From Alcaligenaceae bacterium (GTDB lineage: Bacteria; Pseudomonadota; Gammaproteobacteria; Burkholderiales; Burkholderiaceae_B), in the NCBI GenBank assembly GCA_029265795.1, contig JAJUGV010000001.1:1-64000 (forward strand): 64,000 bases of DNA, written 5' to 3'. Made by a program: the position numbers and the translations under genes. The notes under the pieces are model-generated. The model was not told the DNA's origin. It ran no database searches and worked only from the letters and a program-made list of their open reading frames with translations. The number at the start of each line of letters is the position of its first letter. Position 1 is the stretch's first letter. Of this stretch, positions 53,781 through 64,000 are shown piece by piece.

Positions 53781-54407
53781 TCAGAGTAGATCTATGAAGA
53801 GCGGCTCCCCAGGCGCCGGCGCAGCCGCAGGAGTACGCGGCAGTGTGGGACGGCTTGTCGCGGCCGGTGCCGATGAGCCGGCGGAAACAGGGCGAGCCGC
53901 ACGGCGCGGCTGAACCACAGAGTGGGTCAGGCGTTCACCGTCAAACCGCCAGACCTGGCGCGCGCCGTTTGCGGTTCGCTGCCCCATTTGCCAGCGATTC
54001 GCTGTGCTTTCGTCCGCGATTGGCCGGCCGCAATCGGTGCCCAGGTAGTCAAACCTGTCGACCTGGCCATTGCGAATGACGTACACCACCATGCGGTGCG
54101 CACAGGCTGCCGTTCGGATGTGCAGCGGCAACACGGTGTAGTGGTCTCTGACGATAGGCGTCGCCGCACGAGCCTCGACGACTTCGGGATCCAGCAGGAA
54201 AGACAGACTCTGTTCGGGCACTGATACTTGAAGCCGCGCTGCCGACGTACGCAATATGCGTAGCGTTCCATAGCCGTCAATGTGGGTGGGAGCCGCCGCA
54301 ACGCCGGTGATGCTGAGTTCGTTCTGTGCCATGCCGCTAGCGGGTGGGTTTAACGACGCACAAGCGCTTAGCAGGACTACAAAAGGGGCCAGCACTGAAA
54401 GCCGCAT
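53781..54407 (-). CDS. Putative lipoprotein
   Basis: MRLSVLAPFVVLLSAC lipobox; ORF extends to 54464 but the signal peptide begins at the internal Met. Confidence 0.7.
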   Translation of the reverse strand: MRLSVLAPFVVLLSACASLNPPASGMAQNELSITGVAAAPTHIDGYGTLRILRTSAARLQVSVPEQSLSFLLDPEVVEARAATPIVRDHYTVLPLHIRTAACAHRMVVYVIRNGQVDRFDYLGTDCGRPIADESTANRWQMGQRTANGARQVWRFDGERLTHSVVQPRRAARPVSAGSSAPAATSRPTLPRTPAAAPAPGEPLFIDLL

Positions 54408-54467
54408 CGTGAAACAAAACTTGGGGCTTCCTAGTTGAATGTTGTTGCTGTTGTTGTTCTTCATCTC

Positions 54468-55316
54468 TCAATCGAATACGACTGTGCGCTGACCATTCAG
54501 CAGAATGCGATGCTCTACATGCCAACGGACCGCGCGTGCCAGCACCAGGGATTCCACGTCGCTACCGACCCGGGTGAGCTCTGCAGCACTCATGCCATGA
54601 TGAACCCGCTCGATATCCTGTTCGATGATGGGGCCTTCATCCAGGTCGGCGGTCACGTAGTGCGCAGTGGCTCCGATAATCTTGACGCCGCGGCTGTGGG
54701 CCTGGTGGTACGGGCGAGCACCTTTGAAGCTGGGTAGAAAACTGTGGTGAATGTTGATGGCACGGCCTTCCAGTTTGCGGCACAGATCATCCGAGAGAAT
54801 TTGCATGTAACGGGCCAGAACCACCAGATCGACGTTTTCCTTTTCGACCAGCTCCAGGATTCGGCCTTCCTGCTCACGGCGCGTATCCGGCGTGACGGGC
54901 AAATAATGGAAGGGCAGGCCATAGGCGCGCGCCATTCCTTCAAAATCACGATGGTTGGAAGCGACACCCACGATGTCAATGGGAAGCTGCCCTGTATGGG
55001 TGCGAAACAGCAAGTCGTTCAAGCAATGCCCCTGGCGACTCACTAACAGTAAAACGCGTGAGCGACGCTCGCTGTCATGGATCTCGGCGTCCATGTCGAA
55101 ACGTTGTTGGACATCTTGAAAGGATGCTTGCAGAACATCCACTTCTTTAGCCTGTGGCAAGCTGAAGTGGACGCGCAGAAAAAAGCGGTGAGTTTCGTCG
55201 TCGCCGAACTGCTGCGAATCGATAATGTTGCCCTGGTGGCCCAACAACCAGCCCGAAACGGCATGCACGATGCCGGTGCGGTCGGGGCAGGACAAAGTCA
55301 GTATGTATTCCTTCAT
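54468..55316 (-). CDS. purU: Formyltetrahydrofolate deformylase
   Basis: LTLSCPDRTGIVHAVSGWL; INIHHSFLPSFKGARPYHQA; HYVTADLDEGPIIEQD. Confidence 0.96.
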   Translation of the reverse strand: MKEYILTLSCPDRTGIVHAVSGWLLGHQGNIIDSQQFGDDETHRFFLRVHFSLPQAKEVDVLQASFQDVQQRFDMDAEIHDSERRSRVLLLVSRQGHCLNDLLFRTHTGQLPIDIVGVASNHRDFEGMARAYGLPFHYLPVTPDTRREQEGRILELVEKENVDLVVLARYMQILSDDLCRKLEGRAINIHHSFLPSFKGARPYHQAHSRGVKIIGATAHYVTADLDEGPIIEQDIERVHHGMSAAELTRVGSDVESLVLARAVRWHVEHRILLNGQRTVVFD

Positions 55317-55328
55317 AGCTTCAATCAG

Positions 55329-56462
55329 TTAGGTAAAGACGTCGCTCTGCCGTAGGGCGCAGTCCAGCGCTGCATGCACAGCGCGGGCGATGGCGAGGCT
55401 AGCGGTAAGCCCGGGGGACTCAATGCCGAACAGGTTGACCAGCCCGGCGACCCCGTGTGTGGAGGGGCCCGCTATCACGAAGTCGGCAGCCGGTTCACCG
55501 GGGCCGACGATCTTGGGGCGGATGCCTGTGTAGCCGGGCTGTAGCGCACCGGCGGGCATATCCGGCCAGTACTGACGTACGGCGGCGTAGAAACTATCGG
55601 CGCGGCGGGGATCAATGTCGTAGTTCTCGCCGTCGATCCATTCGGTGTCCGGACCGAACTTGGCCTGGCCGCCCAGATCGACAGTAAGGTGAACGCCCAG
55701 CCCGGCATTATCGGGCATCGGGTAGATCAAACGGCTGAACGGCGAGCGGCCTGCCAAGGTGAAGTAACTGCCCTTGCAGTAATACGCAGTAGGAATATGC
55801 GTGTGTGGCTGCCCGGCCAGACGCCGTGCCACGTCGGGCGCTGAAAGGCCCGTCGAATTGATGACACAGCGGGCCGTAAGATCCATTGACTCGGCGCCAC
55901 CAAAGGACAGCAGGAACTCACCGTTGTCTAGCACTCGCCCTTCGCGAAAGGGGGTCATGAACACACACTGTGCGCCGGCATGTTCGGCATCCCCCTGCAG
56001 GGCGAGCATGAGACCATGGCTGTCAACAATTCCCGTGGACGGGGAGACGAGCGCGCCATCGCAGACCAGCGCGGGTTCGAGTTGCGCGGCTTGTTTGCCA
56101 TCGATCTGGTAGAGATCGTCCACACCATTGAGGCGTGCGCGCTGCGCAATGGCGGCCAGCCGGCGGGTCTGTTCGGGGGTGGCAGCAACAATCAGCTTGC
56201 CCAATCGCTTGTGTGCAATGCCGCGTTGTTCACAGTATTCGTACAACTTGGCTTTACCTTCCACACACAGTCGCGCTTTGAGACTGCCTTGCGGGTAGTA
56301 GATGCCGGCGTGAATGACTTCTGAGTTCCGAGAGCTGGTGCCGGTTCCGATTGATTCAGCCGCATCAACAATCAGCACTTCCCGGCCCGCCTGGGCCAGT
56401 TCGCGCGCAATGGCCAGGCCGACGACGCCGGCGCCGAGGACTACGCAGTCGATATCAGCCAT
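55329..56462 (-). CDS. FAD-dependent oxidoreductase (L-2-hydroxyglutarate oxidase LhgO-like)
   Basis: [56 protein letters not shown]. Confidence 0.88.
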   Translation of the reverse strand: MADIDCVVLGAGVVGLAIARELAQAGREVLIVDAAESIGTGTSSRNSEVIHAGIYYPQGSLKARLCVEGKAKLYEYCEQRGIAHKRLGKLIVAATPEQTRRLAAIAQRARLNGVDDLYQIDGKQAAQLEPALVCDGALVSPSTGIVDSHGLMLALQGDAEHAGAQCVFMTPFREGRVLDNGEFLLSFGGAESMDLTARCVINSTGLSAPDVARRLAGQPHTHIPTAYYCKGSYFTLAGRSPFSRLIYPMPDNAGLGVHLTVDLGGQAKFGPDTEWIDGENYDIDPRRADSFYAAVRQYWPDMPAGALQPGYTGIRPKIVGPGEPAADFVIAGPSTHGVAGLVNLFGIESPGLTASLAIARAVHAALDCALRQSDVFT

Positions 56463-56523
56463 ATAGATACTCTGTATATACGCGTGGGCAGGCCAAATTG
56501 GGAGGTACGAACCGCGGCTCGGG

Positions 56524-57045
56524 TCAGTGACCGGGAAGAGGTTCGATAGACGGAGTCAGGTCAAAATCCCCAGCATGATATACCAACGGCTGGCTGTAGC
56601 GTCGCGCGCAGCGCTCCACCTGCCCAATGAAGATAGTGTGGTCGCCCGCGGGGTGCTGATCATGATTCCAGCACTCGAACCAAGCAGCAGTATCGGGGTC
56701 TGCCAACATGGGCACACCGCCCGGGCTGGTTACGAGATCCACGCCCTCAAACCGCTCTTCCTGCAGGCCCTTGGAAAAGCGCTTAGCCAGATGAAGCTGG
56801 CTGGCGGACAGCACATGGATAACATAGCGCTTGGCACTTAGAAAATGCGGCAGCGCGGAGGCGCGCTGGGAAAGCGACCACAGCACCATGGGCGGCGCCA
56901 ACGATACGGCGTTGAAGGAACTCACCGTCAGGCCCCAGGGTCGGCCATCGGCGGTTTCCGTCGTAACGATGGTGACGCCGGTGGCAAAGCGTCCAAGCGC
57001 TGAGCGGAAATATTTTTCGTCGAAATCCGGGGTAAGGGCTGTCAT
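56524..57045 (-). CDS. Flavin reductase family protein
   Basis: [43 protein letters not shown]. Confidence 0.9.
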   Translation of the reverse strand: MTALTPDFDEKYFRSALGRFATGVTIVTTETADGRPWGLTVSSFNAVSLAPPMVLWSLSQRASALPHFLSAKRYVIHVLSASQLHLAKRFSKGLQEERFEGVDLVTSPGGVPMLADPDTAAWFECWNHDQHPAGDHTIFIGQVERCARRYSQPLVYHAGDFDLTPSIEPLPGH

Positions 57046-57090
57046 GGATGATAAAAGGAGTTGCCGGTAAGGTGAGGCATAGTGCCGGCG

Positions 57091-57723
57091 TCAGGGGGCC
57101 AGCCGTTGCAGACGCCAGGTTGCATCATCGTGCAAGCGGTAGGCCAGGCGATCATGCAGGCGGGAGGGCCGACCCTGCCAGAATTCTATGTAATGCGGGA
57201 TCACGCGGTAGCCGCCCCAGTGGGGAGGGCGCGCCGGGTCGTCACCGAGCGATTGAGTGAGTTCAGCCTTGCGCTGTTCGAGTTCTTCCCGAGTGATGGC
57301 TTGGCTTTGGGGTGAGACCCAGGCACCGATCCGAGAGCCCAGGGGCCGGCTGCGGAAGTATTCGTCAGACTCTTGCTCGGACGTTTTCTCTATACGGCCT
57401 TCTATACGCACTTGGCGCTCTAACAATTGCCAGAAAAACAGCAGGCCGGCGCGGGGCCGTTCAGCCAGTTCCCGCCCTTTGCCGGAATCGTAATTGGTGT
57501 AGAACACGAACCCCTGTTCGTCGAAGCCTTTAAGCAGCACGATCCGTGCCCTGGGTTGGCCGTCGTCGCCGACGGTGGCCAGCGTCATGGCATTCGGCTC
57601 GGGCACGCCCGCTTCCAAGGCGTCAGAGAACCAGCGCGTGAACTGCTCAATGGGCCCAGCGGCCATATCTGCTTCCAGCAGTTCGAACTTACCGTATTTC
57701 TGGCGAAGATCAGCAACGGACAT
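57091..57723 (-). CDS. pdxH: Pyridoxamine 5'-phosphate oxidase
   Basis: [52 protein letters not shown]. Confidence 0.95.
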   Translation of the reverse strand: MSVADLRQKYGKFELLEADMAAGPIEQFTRWFSDALEAGVPEPNAMTLATVGDDGQPRARIVLLKGFDEQGFVFYTNYDSGKGRELAERPRAGLLFFWQLLERQVRIEGRIEKTSEQESDEYFRSRPLGSRIGAWVSPQSQAITREELEQRKAELTQSLGDDPARPPHWGGYRVIPHYIEFWQGRPSRLHDRLAYRLHDDATWRLQRLAP

Positions 57724-57767
57724 GGGATGAGTCTCGATCAGTGTAGTCAGGGAAATGGGCCGAGGCG

Positions 57768-58463
57768 CTAGGACTGGCGCAGGCTGTTCGCCAGGGCAAA
57801 CAGCCGTCGGTCGACAATATTGTGCCGTACAAGCGCGTCGGCGGTATCAAGCACGTAATCTATGCAGGGGCCGTAAATACCGTGTGCGTTACGCACGATC
57901 TTCAGCAGTTGGTCCTGTGGCAGCTCAGGGACATAGGCATCAGTGTTACGGTTCATAGTAAAGGCCAGAGCACTGACAGGACCTTCATCGGTGCGGCACT
58001 TCAACCACCGGGGTATGTACGCCCCGCTGGGCATCTCCCGACGCCACAAGGCTTCCATGATATCGGATGCGCCGGTGTGGTCGATACGGAACACGACGCC
58101 GCGGCATGACCCGCCCGCATCCAGCCCGAACACCAGGCCGGGATTATCAGGTGTGCCGCGGTTGACGCGCGACCACAGGCACAAGGCACGGTGATAGCCA
58201 TGCAAGAGGGCGTGGCGGCGTTCTGCATAGTCGAATTCCGGGCGCCATATCAGCGAGCCGTATCCGAAAATCCAGATGTCATTCCCGGCGGGAAGGGCGG
58301 CCATAGTGGCTTGCAATGACGCGTGTCGTTCAGCGTCCGTCAGAAGCCGGAAGCTGGACGGTGTAGGAGCGGGTGTGACGAGGGGGCTTGAGTCCACTTT
58401 CCGTAGGAATGCGAATGAAAGCAAATGTTGAGTTATCTCCATTGTAGAGCAGCTAAAATCCAT
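57768..58463 (-). CDS. chaC: Glutathione-specific gamma-glutamylcyclotransferase (ChaC family)
   Basis: [36 protein letters not shown]; possible later start MEITQHLLS. Confidence 0.92.
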   Translation of the reverse strand: MDFSCSTMEITQHLLSFAFLRKVDSSPLVTPAPTPSSFRLLTDAERHASLQATMAALPAGNDIWIFGYGSLIWRPEFDYAERRHALLHGYHRALCLWSRVNRGTPDNPGLVFGLDAGGSCRGVVFRIDHTGASDIMEALWRREMPSGAYIPRWLKCRTDEGPVSALAFTMNRNTDAYVPELPQDQLLKIVRNAHGIYGPCIDYVLDTADALVRHNIVDRRLFALANSLRQS

Positions 58464-58468
58464 CCTCT

Positions 58469-59284
58469 ATGGAAGATTCTGGATTCGTCGATACCGAACG
58501 CCGTTTTGGCGGTTTGGATCGCCTATACGGCGATGGTGCGGCTGCGCGTCTCGAGCAAGGCCATGTGGTCGTTGCCGGAATTGGTGGTGTCGGCTCGTGG
58601 TGTGCAGAAGCCCTTGCGCGCTGCGGTGTGGGCAGGCTGACTTTGATCGATCTCGACCATGTCGCTGAATCGAATATCAATCGTCAGATCCATGCTCTGA
58701 GCAGCACTCTGGGCCAGTCCAAGGTCGTGGCGATGGCGCAACGCATTGCCGATATTCACCCCGCGTGTGTGGTGGAAAACATCGATGATTTCGTTGCTCC
58801 AGAGAATGTGCAAGAAGTCATGCCGGCCGATGCGGATTTCGTGATTGACTGTACCGACCAGGCTGCAGCCAAGATCGCACTGATTCTTGAGGCCGGGCGC
58901 CGTCGTCAACCCTTGCTGGTCTGCGGAGGCGCCGGCGGCAAGACCCGCCCGTTAGCCCTGCGTAGTGGCGACCTTTCGCAGGCGACCAACGATGCTCTGT
59001 TGGCCCGCTTGCGCAACACACTGAGGCGCCGGCATGGTTACCCGCGCGCTGCCGACGCCGCCGGCAAAGTACGCAAGCGTGTGCCGCGTATGGACGTCCG
59101 AGTGCTGTGGTTCGATCAAGCCACCATACTTCCTGATGCGTGGGCGCAACCATCACAATCTGAACAGGCGGCCGCACCGCAAGGCTTGTCGTGCGCAGGC
59201 TATGGCTCAGTGGTGACGGTTACCGCCACCATGGGTCTGGCCGCGGCTGATGAAGCCGTACAGTGGCTCCTGCAGGGCCGTTAG
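58469..59284 (+). CDS. tcdA: tRNA threonylcarbamoyladenosine dehydratase
   Basis: DRLYGDGAAARLEQGHVVVAGIGGVGSWCAEALARCGVGRLTLIDLDHVAESNINRQ E1-like motif. Confidence 0.94.
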   Translation: MEDSGFVDTERRFGGLDRLYGDGAAARLEQGHVVVAGIGGVGSWCAEALARCGVGRLTLIDLDHVAESNINRQIHALSSTLGQSKVVAMAQRIADIHPACVVENIDDFVAPENVQEVMPADADFVIDCTDQAAAKIALILEAGRRRQPLLVCGGAGGKTRPLALRSGDLSQATNDALLARLRNTLRRRHGYPRAADAAGKVRKRVPRMDVRVLWFDQATILPDAWAQPSQSEQAAAPQGLSCAGYGSVVTVTATMGLAAADEAVQWLLQGR

Positions 59285-60006
59285 TTCGACACCAGGGTGG
59301 CATCGCACCAACCGCGCAGCGCGTTGGATATCCGTATCGCGGGGGCTTGCACGAATACGTCGCGATGTATGGGCGCTTCTTCCACTTTTCCCGCACGTAG
59401 CAAGGCTTCACGTTGCACCCCTGGTAACGCACCGGCAGTCAGCGGCGGGGTCAGCCACCGCCCCTCTTGTGTCTGCATATAGAGGTTGCTGCGGCTGCCT
59501 TCACACATGAAGCCGTCATCATCCCAAAAAAGTACATCGAAGACGTCAGAATGCGCGGCCAGCCAGGTGGCCGCTTGCTCGTACCAAGGGCGATGTGTGG
59601 TTTTGTGTTGCAGCCAAGACTCCGCGCCCGGCGTACGCGGCCCCCACAACACGACATTGACAGGTGCAGGCAGAGATGGGAGCACGCCGGATTCCAGTTC
59701 ATACACGCCATCCGGTTTCAGTAATAAGCGCAGCCGCCAAGCCTGATTCGGATCCAGAGACGAAAGAGTGGCATCGATTCGCCGGCGGACGGCGTCTTCC
59801 CCCGGCCAGCGGAATCCCAGCGCTAAACATGAGCGTTGCAGGCGCGCCATATGGCCTTCGAGCAAAGGCAAGGCGTGCCGCGGTTCAGCGCGCATGGTCT
59901 CGATAAGACTGGGAGGCGTGACCGGATCACTCGCCCGTGGGGTATACGGCCGCGCGCTTGAAGGGGGCCGTCCTGTTGTGCCTGCGCTGTGCAACGTGTC
60001 GGTCAT
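59281..60006 (-). CDS. Aminotransferase class IV (4-amino-4-deoxychorismate-lyase-like)
   Basis: HMARLQRSCLALGF; FMCEGSRSNLYMQ; TAGALPGVQREALL. Confidence 0.82.
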   Translation of the reverse strand: MTDTLHSAGTTGRPPSSARPYTPRASDPVTPPSLIETMRAEPRHALPLLEGHMARLQRSCLALGFRWPGEDAVRRRIDATLSSLDPNQAWRLRLLLKPDGVYELESGVLPSLPAPVNVVLWGPRTPGAESWLQHKTTHRPWYEQAATWLAAHSDVFDVLFWDDDGFMCEGSRSNLYMQTQEGRWLTPPLTAGALPGVQREALLRAGKVEEAPIHRDVFVQAPAIRISNALRGWCDATLVSN

Positions 60007-63000
60007 GTTTCCACTCCTTGCATGAAGTCGGCCAGCGCGGCGCCGGTATGCGAGCGCTCACGCTGCTTCATCACATGTTCCGGGCTACCCTCTGCCACCA
60101 GCTCGCCCCCTTCGCTACCGCCTTCCGGCCCCAGGTCAATAATCCAATCCGCTTCCGCGATGATGTCCAGGTTGTGCTCAATGACCACCACGGTATTGCC
60201 GGCGTCCACCAGCCTGTGCAGGACATGAATGAGTTTCTCGACGTCTGCGATGGACAGCCCGACTGTGGGCTCATCCAGTACGTATAGCGTGTGAGGCAGG
60301 CGTGAAGCGCGGCCGCTGCGTGTCACGCCTTCATCCAATCGCGCTTTGGCGAGTTCGGTCACCAGCTTGATACGCTGCGCTTCTCCGCCCGACAGCGTGG
60401 GGGAGGGCTGCCCCAAAGTCAGATATCCAAGGCCGACGTCCTGCATCAATTGCAAGGGGCGAAGAATGCGAGGATGGGCAGCGAAATGCCCGATGGCGTC
60501 GTCGACTTCCATAGCCAGTACATCGCCGGCCGACAGTTCACGCCAGGTCACCCCCAGCGTGTCGCGATTGAAGCGTTGACCTTCGCAGGCGTCGCAGGGC
60601 ACCTTGATATCCGGCAGAAAAGACATTTCCAGCGTGCGCATGCCCTGTCCCTCGCAGATCGGGCAGCGCCCCTGGCCCGTGTTGAAGGAAAAGCGTGATG
60701 CGGTCCAGCCTCGCAGCTTGGCGTCGCGGGTGCTGGCGAATAGCTTGCGGACATCGTCCCAAAAGCCGACATACGTTGCCGGGCAGGAACGGGGCGTCTT
60801 GCCGATGGGCGTCTGGTCGACCTCCAGCACCCGTTCAATGGCTTCCCAGCCGGTGATCCGGCGGCAGCCGCCCCAAGAGGGCGCACTGCGTTCGCTAACC
60901 GCACGTGAGAGGTTCTCCAACACCACTTCGCGGGCCAATGTGGATTTTCCGGAGCCCGATACGCCGGTCACCACGCTCAGGCGGCCGATCGGGATGCGGG
61001 CGTTGGTGTCTCGCAGGTTGTGCAAGTGGGCACCGTGCACTTCAATGAAAGCCGTCTCGCCGTTGATTGCCCGGCGCGGCCTGAGCGGATGCTGCAAGGG
61101 CTGACGCAGATAGCGTCCCGTGACGGATTCGGGGTGATCCATTAATTGAGCGACGGTGCCTTCCGCCACAACGGTGCCGCCCCGCACTCCGGCTCCGGGC
61201 CCCATATCGATAACGTGGGCGGCGCGGCGGATGGTGTCCTCGTCGTGCTCCACCACGACCAAAGTATTGCCATTGCCTTCAAGCAGAGCGAGCGCATCCA
61301 GAAGAATGCGGTTGTCGCGCGGATGTAGACCAATGGTGGGTTCGTCCAGCACGTAGCACACACCCTGCAGGTTGGAGCCCAGTTGAGCAGCGAGCCGGAT
61401 GCGCTGGGCTTCCCCTCCTGACAGGGTGGGGGCGGCGCGATCCAGGGCCAGATAGCCCAAGCCCACCTTCAGCATGAACTCCAATCGACCGCGAATCTCG
61501 CTGAGAATATCGCGGGCGATCTCGCCTTCTCTGCCGCGCAATACCAGCCCGGTGAAGAATGCGCTGGCATCGGTGACCGGCAGGCTTGCAAGCTCGGCAA
61601 TGGAGCGATTTCGCCACCGTACTGCCAGCGAGACTGGATTCAAACGGGCGCCATGACAGCTGGGGCAGGTTTCTTCTTCGCCTTCGTACCAGGCGTTCCA
61701 GGTGATTTCCTCCCCCGTCTGTTCCGCATCGAAGCCCTTCAGACGCACGCCGGTTCCATAGCAATCCGTGCACCAGCCGTGCTTGGAGTTGTAGGAGAAC
61801 ATGCGGGGATCCGGCTCGGGGAAGCTCATGCCACAACCCGGGCAGGCACGCTTGGCTGAAAATTGCTGCGTGGCCGCATGGGGAGACACACCATTGGCGC
61901 GACGGTCTTCCAGCGTGGCGGCGTCCTCGGTAAGGTCGATGAGTATGCTCATCGTGCCTTGGCCGTGTTCCAGGGCCTGAGCGACCGCGTTACGCAAATC
62001 CCGCTCGTTCGCGCCATCGACAATGAAATCGGCAATGGGCAATTCAATGGTGTGCTCCTTGTAGCGATCCAGTCGCGGCCAGGGGTCCACCGGGATGAAT
62101 TCGCCATCCACCCTAAGATGGCTGTAACCTCTTGCGCCCGCCCATTTTGCAAGGTCGGTGTAATAGCCTTTACGGGCGGTCACCAGCGGTGCCAGTACGC
62201 CGATATGACGGCCGCTGTGTTGCTTCAGAATGTTCGCCACAATCTGGTCGGCGCGCTGCGGTTCTACGGGGATATCACATTGCGGGCAGAATTGTGTGCC
62301 GAGCTTCATGTAAAGCAGGCGCAGGAAATGGTGGATTTCCGTCATGGTGGCGACGGTCGATTTACGGCCGCCGCGGCTTGTACGCTGCTCGATGGCCACG
62401 GTAGGAGGAATGCCGTAGATGGCGTCCACATCCGGTTTTCCGGCAGGTTGCACAATTGCCCGTGCGTAGGCGTTGAGCGACTCCAGATAACGGCGCTGAC
62501 CTTCGTTGAAGAGAATGTCGAAAGCCAGTGTGGATTTTCCGGATCCGGACACCCCGGTGATGACCGTGAAGGTGTCGCGCGGAATGCTGACATCTACGCC
62601 CTTGAGGTTGTGTTCGCGGGCATTGAGAATGTCGATGTGAGTTCGGCCTGCGTGCCGGCGCCGCAGGATGCTTTGCAGGGGGCTGCCCGGGTCTTCCGCG
62701 ACGCACAGTGCTGTGGTGCCGGGCTCCGAATACGCTGCCGCCTCGCCGGTGTTTTCTCCAGCGTGAATAATGCTCTCGGCATATTCCCGCAACGCCTGGC
62801 CGGTATAAGAGGCGGAAACTGCCATCACGTCCTCGGGCGTGCCCTCGGCTACGACTTCGCCCCCTTGCTCACCGCCATCGGGCCCCAAATCAATAACCCA
62901 ATCAGAGGCCCGAATCACATCTAGATTGTGCTCGATGACCAGTAGACTGTGTCCCGATGCCAGTAAGCGGCGGAATGCACGCATCAGACGTGCGACATCG

Positions 63001-64000
63001 TCAAAATGCAGGCCGGTAGTGGGCTCGTCAAAGAGAAACAGCTTGCCTTTCACGGCCAGCCCTTTGGCTCCCGTTTTAGCTTCCACCAGGTGGCCGGCGA
63101 GTTTCAAGCGCTGTGCCTCGCCCCCCGATAGTGTGGGAACGGGTTGCCCCAGTCGTAGGTATTCCAGCCCGACATCCGCAAGGGGTGCCAGAGCGCGCTG
63201 CACATCGCGTAAGCCGGAGAAAAACTCCAGAGCCTCATGAACCGTCATTTCCAGCACTTCATCGATAGATGCGCTGCAGCCCATATGCTCCAGGCGGACT
63301 TCTAGAATTTCCGGTCGGAAACGCTTGCCGTCGCAATCCGGGCACCGGAGGTAGACATCAGACAAAAACTGCATTTCGACATGCTCGAAACCAGTTCCGC
63401 CACAGGTCGGGCAGCGGCCGTTTCCGCTATTGAAGCTGAAGGTGCCGGCGGTGTAACCGCGCTCTTTGGCCAAGGGAGCTTGGGTGAAAAGCTTACGAAT
63501 CGCGTCGAAAGCACCGACGTAGCTGGCGGGGTTAGAGCGCGCTGTCTTGCCGATGGGGGTTTGGTCCACGAGCGTAACGTCGAAGAGACGGTCGTCGCCC
63601 AGCAGCCGGTCGTGTTCGCCCGGTGCTTCGGTAGGGCGCCCCAGCTTCTTCAACATGGCCGGGTAGAGGACGTCCTGGACCAGCGTGGACTTGCCCGAAC
63701 CAGAGACACCGGTAATACACACCAGCCGCCCAAGCGGTATGGAGACGGAAACGTTCTTCAGGTTGTTGGCTCGGACCCCTTCAAGAAGCAGCCGCGGTGT
63801 GCCGTCCGCCACGGGTTGGGGGCGTGGAGCTTCCACCCGTAGCTGTCCGCCCAGATAGCGGCCGGTAAGGGTGTCGGCCTTGCGCAAGGCATCGGGCACG
63901 CCGTCGAAGACGATCTGTCCACCGCGCTCGCCCGGCCCGGGGCCCATGTCGATGATGCGGTCTGCCGCCACCATCACCTGGGGGTCGTGTTCCACCACTA
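60003..64000 (-). CDS. uvrA: Tandem (double-length) excinuclease ABC subunit A; 5' end beyond window
   Basis: Repeated VTGVSGSGKSTL Walker A and LSGGEAQR signature motifs; CPTCGGTGFEHVEMQFLSD and CPICEGQGMRTLEMSFLPD zinc modules, so about 1.5 UvrA units in the visible ORF. Confidence 0.9.
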   Translation of the reverse strand, partial: VVEHDPQVMVAADRIIDMGPGPGERGGQIVFDGVPDALRKADTLTGRYLGGQLRVEAPRPQPVADGTPRLLLEGVRANNLKNVSVSIPLGRLVCITGVSGSGKSTLVQDVLYPAMLKKLGRPTEAPGEHDRLLGDDRLFDVTLVDQTPIGKTARSNPASYVGAFDAIRKLFTQAPLAKERGYTAGTFSFNSGNGRCPTCGGTGFEHVEMQFLSDVYLRCPDCDGKRFRPEILEVRLEHMGCSASIDEVLEMTVHEALEFFSGLRDVQRALAPLADVGLEYLRLGQPVPTLSGGEAQRLKLAGHLVEAKTGAKGLAVKGKLFLFDEPTTGLHFDDVARLMRAFRRLLASGHSLLVIEHNLDVIRASDWVIDLGPDGGEQGGEVVAEGTPEDVMAVSASYTGQALREYAESIIHAGENTGEAAAYSEPGTTALCVAEDPGSPLQSILRRRHAGRTHIDILNAREHNLKGVDVSIPRDTFTVITGVSGSGKSTLAFDILFNEGQRRYLESLNAYARAIVQPAGKPDVDAIYGIPPTVAIEQRTSRGGRKSTVATMTEIHHFLRLLYMKLGTQFCPQCDIPVEPQRADQIVANILKQHSGRHIGVLAPLVTARKGYYTDLAKWAGARGYSHLRVDGEFIPVDPWPRLDRYKEHTIELPIADFIVDGANERDLRNAVAQALEHGQGTMSILIDLTEDAATLEDRRANGVSPHAATQQFSAKRACPGCGMSFPEPDPRMFSYNSKHGWCTDCYGTGVRLKGFDAEQTGEEITWNAWYEGEEETCPSCHGARLNPVSLAVRWRNRSIAELASLPVTDASAFFTGLVLRGREGEIARDILSEIRGRLEFMLKVGLGYLALDRAAPTLSGGEAQRIRLAAQLGSNLQGVCYVLDEPTIGLHPRDNRILLDALALLEGNGNTLVVVEHDEDTIRRAAHVIDMGPGAGVRGGTVVAEGTVAQLMDHPESVTGRYLRQPLQHPLRPRRAINGETAFIEVHGAHLHNLRDTNARIPIGRLSVVTGVSGSGKSTLAREVVLENLSRAVSERSAPSWGGCRRITGWEAIERVLEVDQTPIGKTPRSCPATYVGFWDDVRKLFASTRDAKLRGWTASRFSFNTGQGRCPICEGQGMRTLEMSFLPDIKVPCDACEGQRFNRDTLGVTWRELSAGDVLAMEVDDAIGHFAAHPRILRPLQLMQDVGLGYLTLGQPSPTLSGGEAQRIKLVTELAKARLDEGVTRSGRASRLPHTLYVLDEPTVGLSIADVEKLIHVLHRLVDAGNTVVVIEHNLDIIAEADWIIDLGPEGGSEGGELVAEGSPEHVMKQRERSHTGAALADFMQGVET

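Noticed and set aside
54441-54462. Microsatellite-like repeat considered as a phase-variation tract
   Set aside because: Imperfect and short; kept only as a low-interest observation about the start site
61863-62924. 353-aa plus ORF antisense to uvrA
   Set aside because: Shadow ORF; uvrA frame carries conserved ABC motifs

Overview
This 64-kb window is high-GC and almost fully coding. It reads as the chromosome of a betaproteobacterium, probably Burkholderiales/Alcaligenaceae-like (inference from gene content and order). The core backbone comprises: a tRNA cluster at the left edge (Ala-Glu-Asp, minus strand); a hybrid GGDEF/EAL protein; lnt-corC-ybeY-phoH-miaB; secF-secD-yajC-tgt-queA; dacB, upp, a yqjD/yqjE-like set, ubiD, a lytic transglycosylase and an aminotransferase; maeB-patatin-barstar, rsmE; tkt-gap-pgk-ALDH-mog-fba-purC-purE-purK-Sua5; MaoC, gcdH-like, a TPP enzyme divergent from a LysR regulator, ggt; purU, an LhgO-like oxidase, a flavin reductase, pdxH, chaC, tcdA, a pabC-like gene, and a tandem uvrA that runs off the right edge. 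There are no rRNAs, transposases or CRISPR arrays. Two stretches look accessory and poorly described. (1) 23.3-27.2 kb: an orphan TraG/VirD4-like ATPase in an operon with a ClpP-fold serine-protease-like protein, divergent from a protein with an AT-hook-like motif. The shared intergenic region has a pure A/T tract and a hairpin whose loop carries the protease gene's ribosome-binding site. This is my best candidate for an undescribed system. (2) 51.0-54.4 kb: a J-domain-less membrane protein with six DnaJ-type CxxCxGxG-like motifs, a multi-TM protein and a lipoprotein. I also saw a dispersed GGGGTCWGACCCC palindromic repeat that forms the C-terminal codons and stop of a MaoC gene. No database search was possible, so product calls rest on motif and family recognition from the supplied translations.
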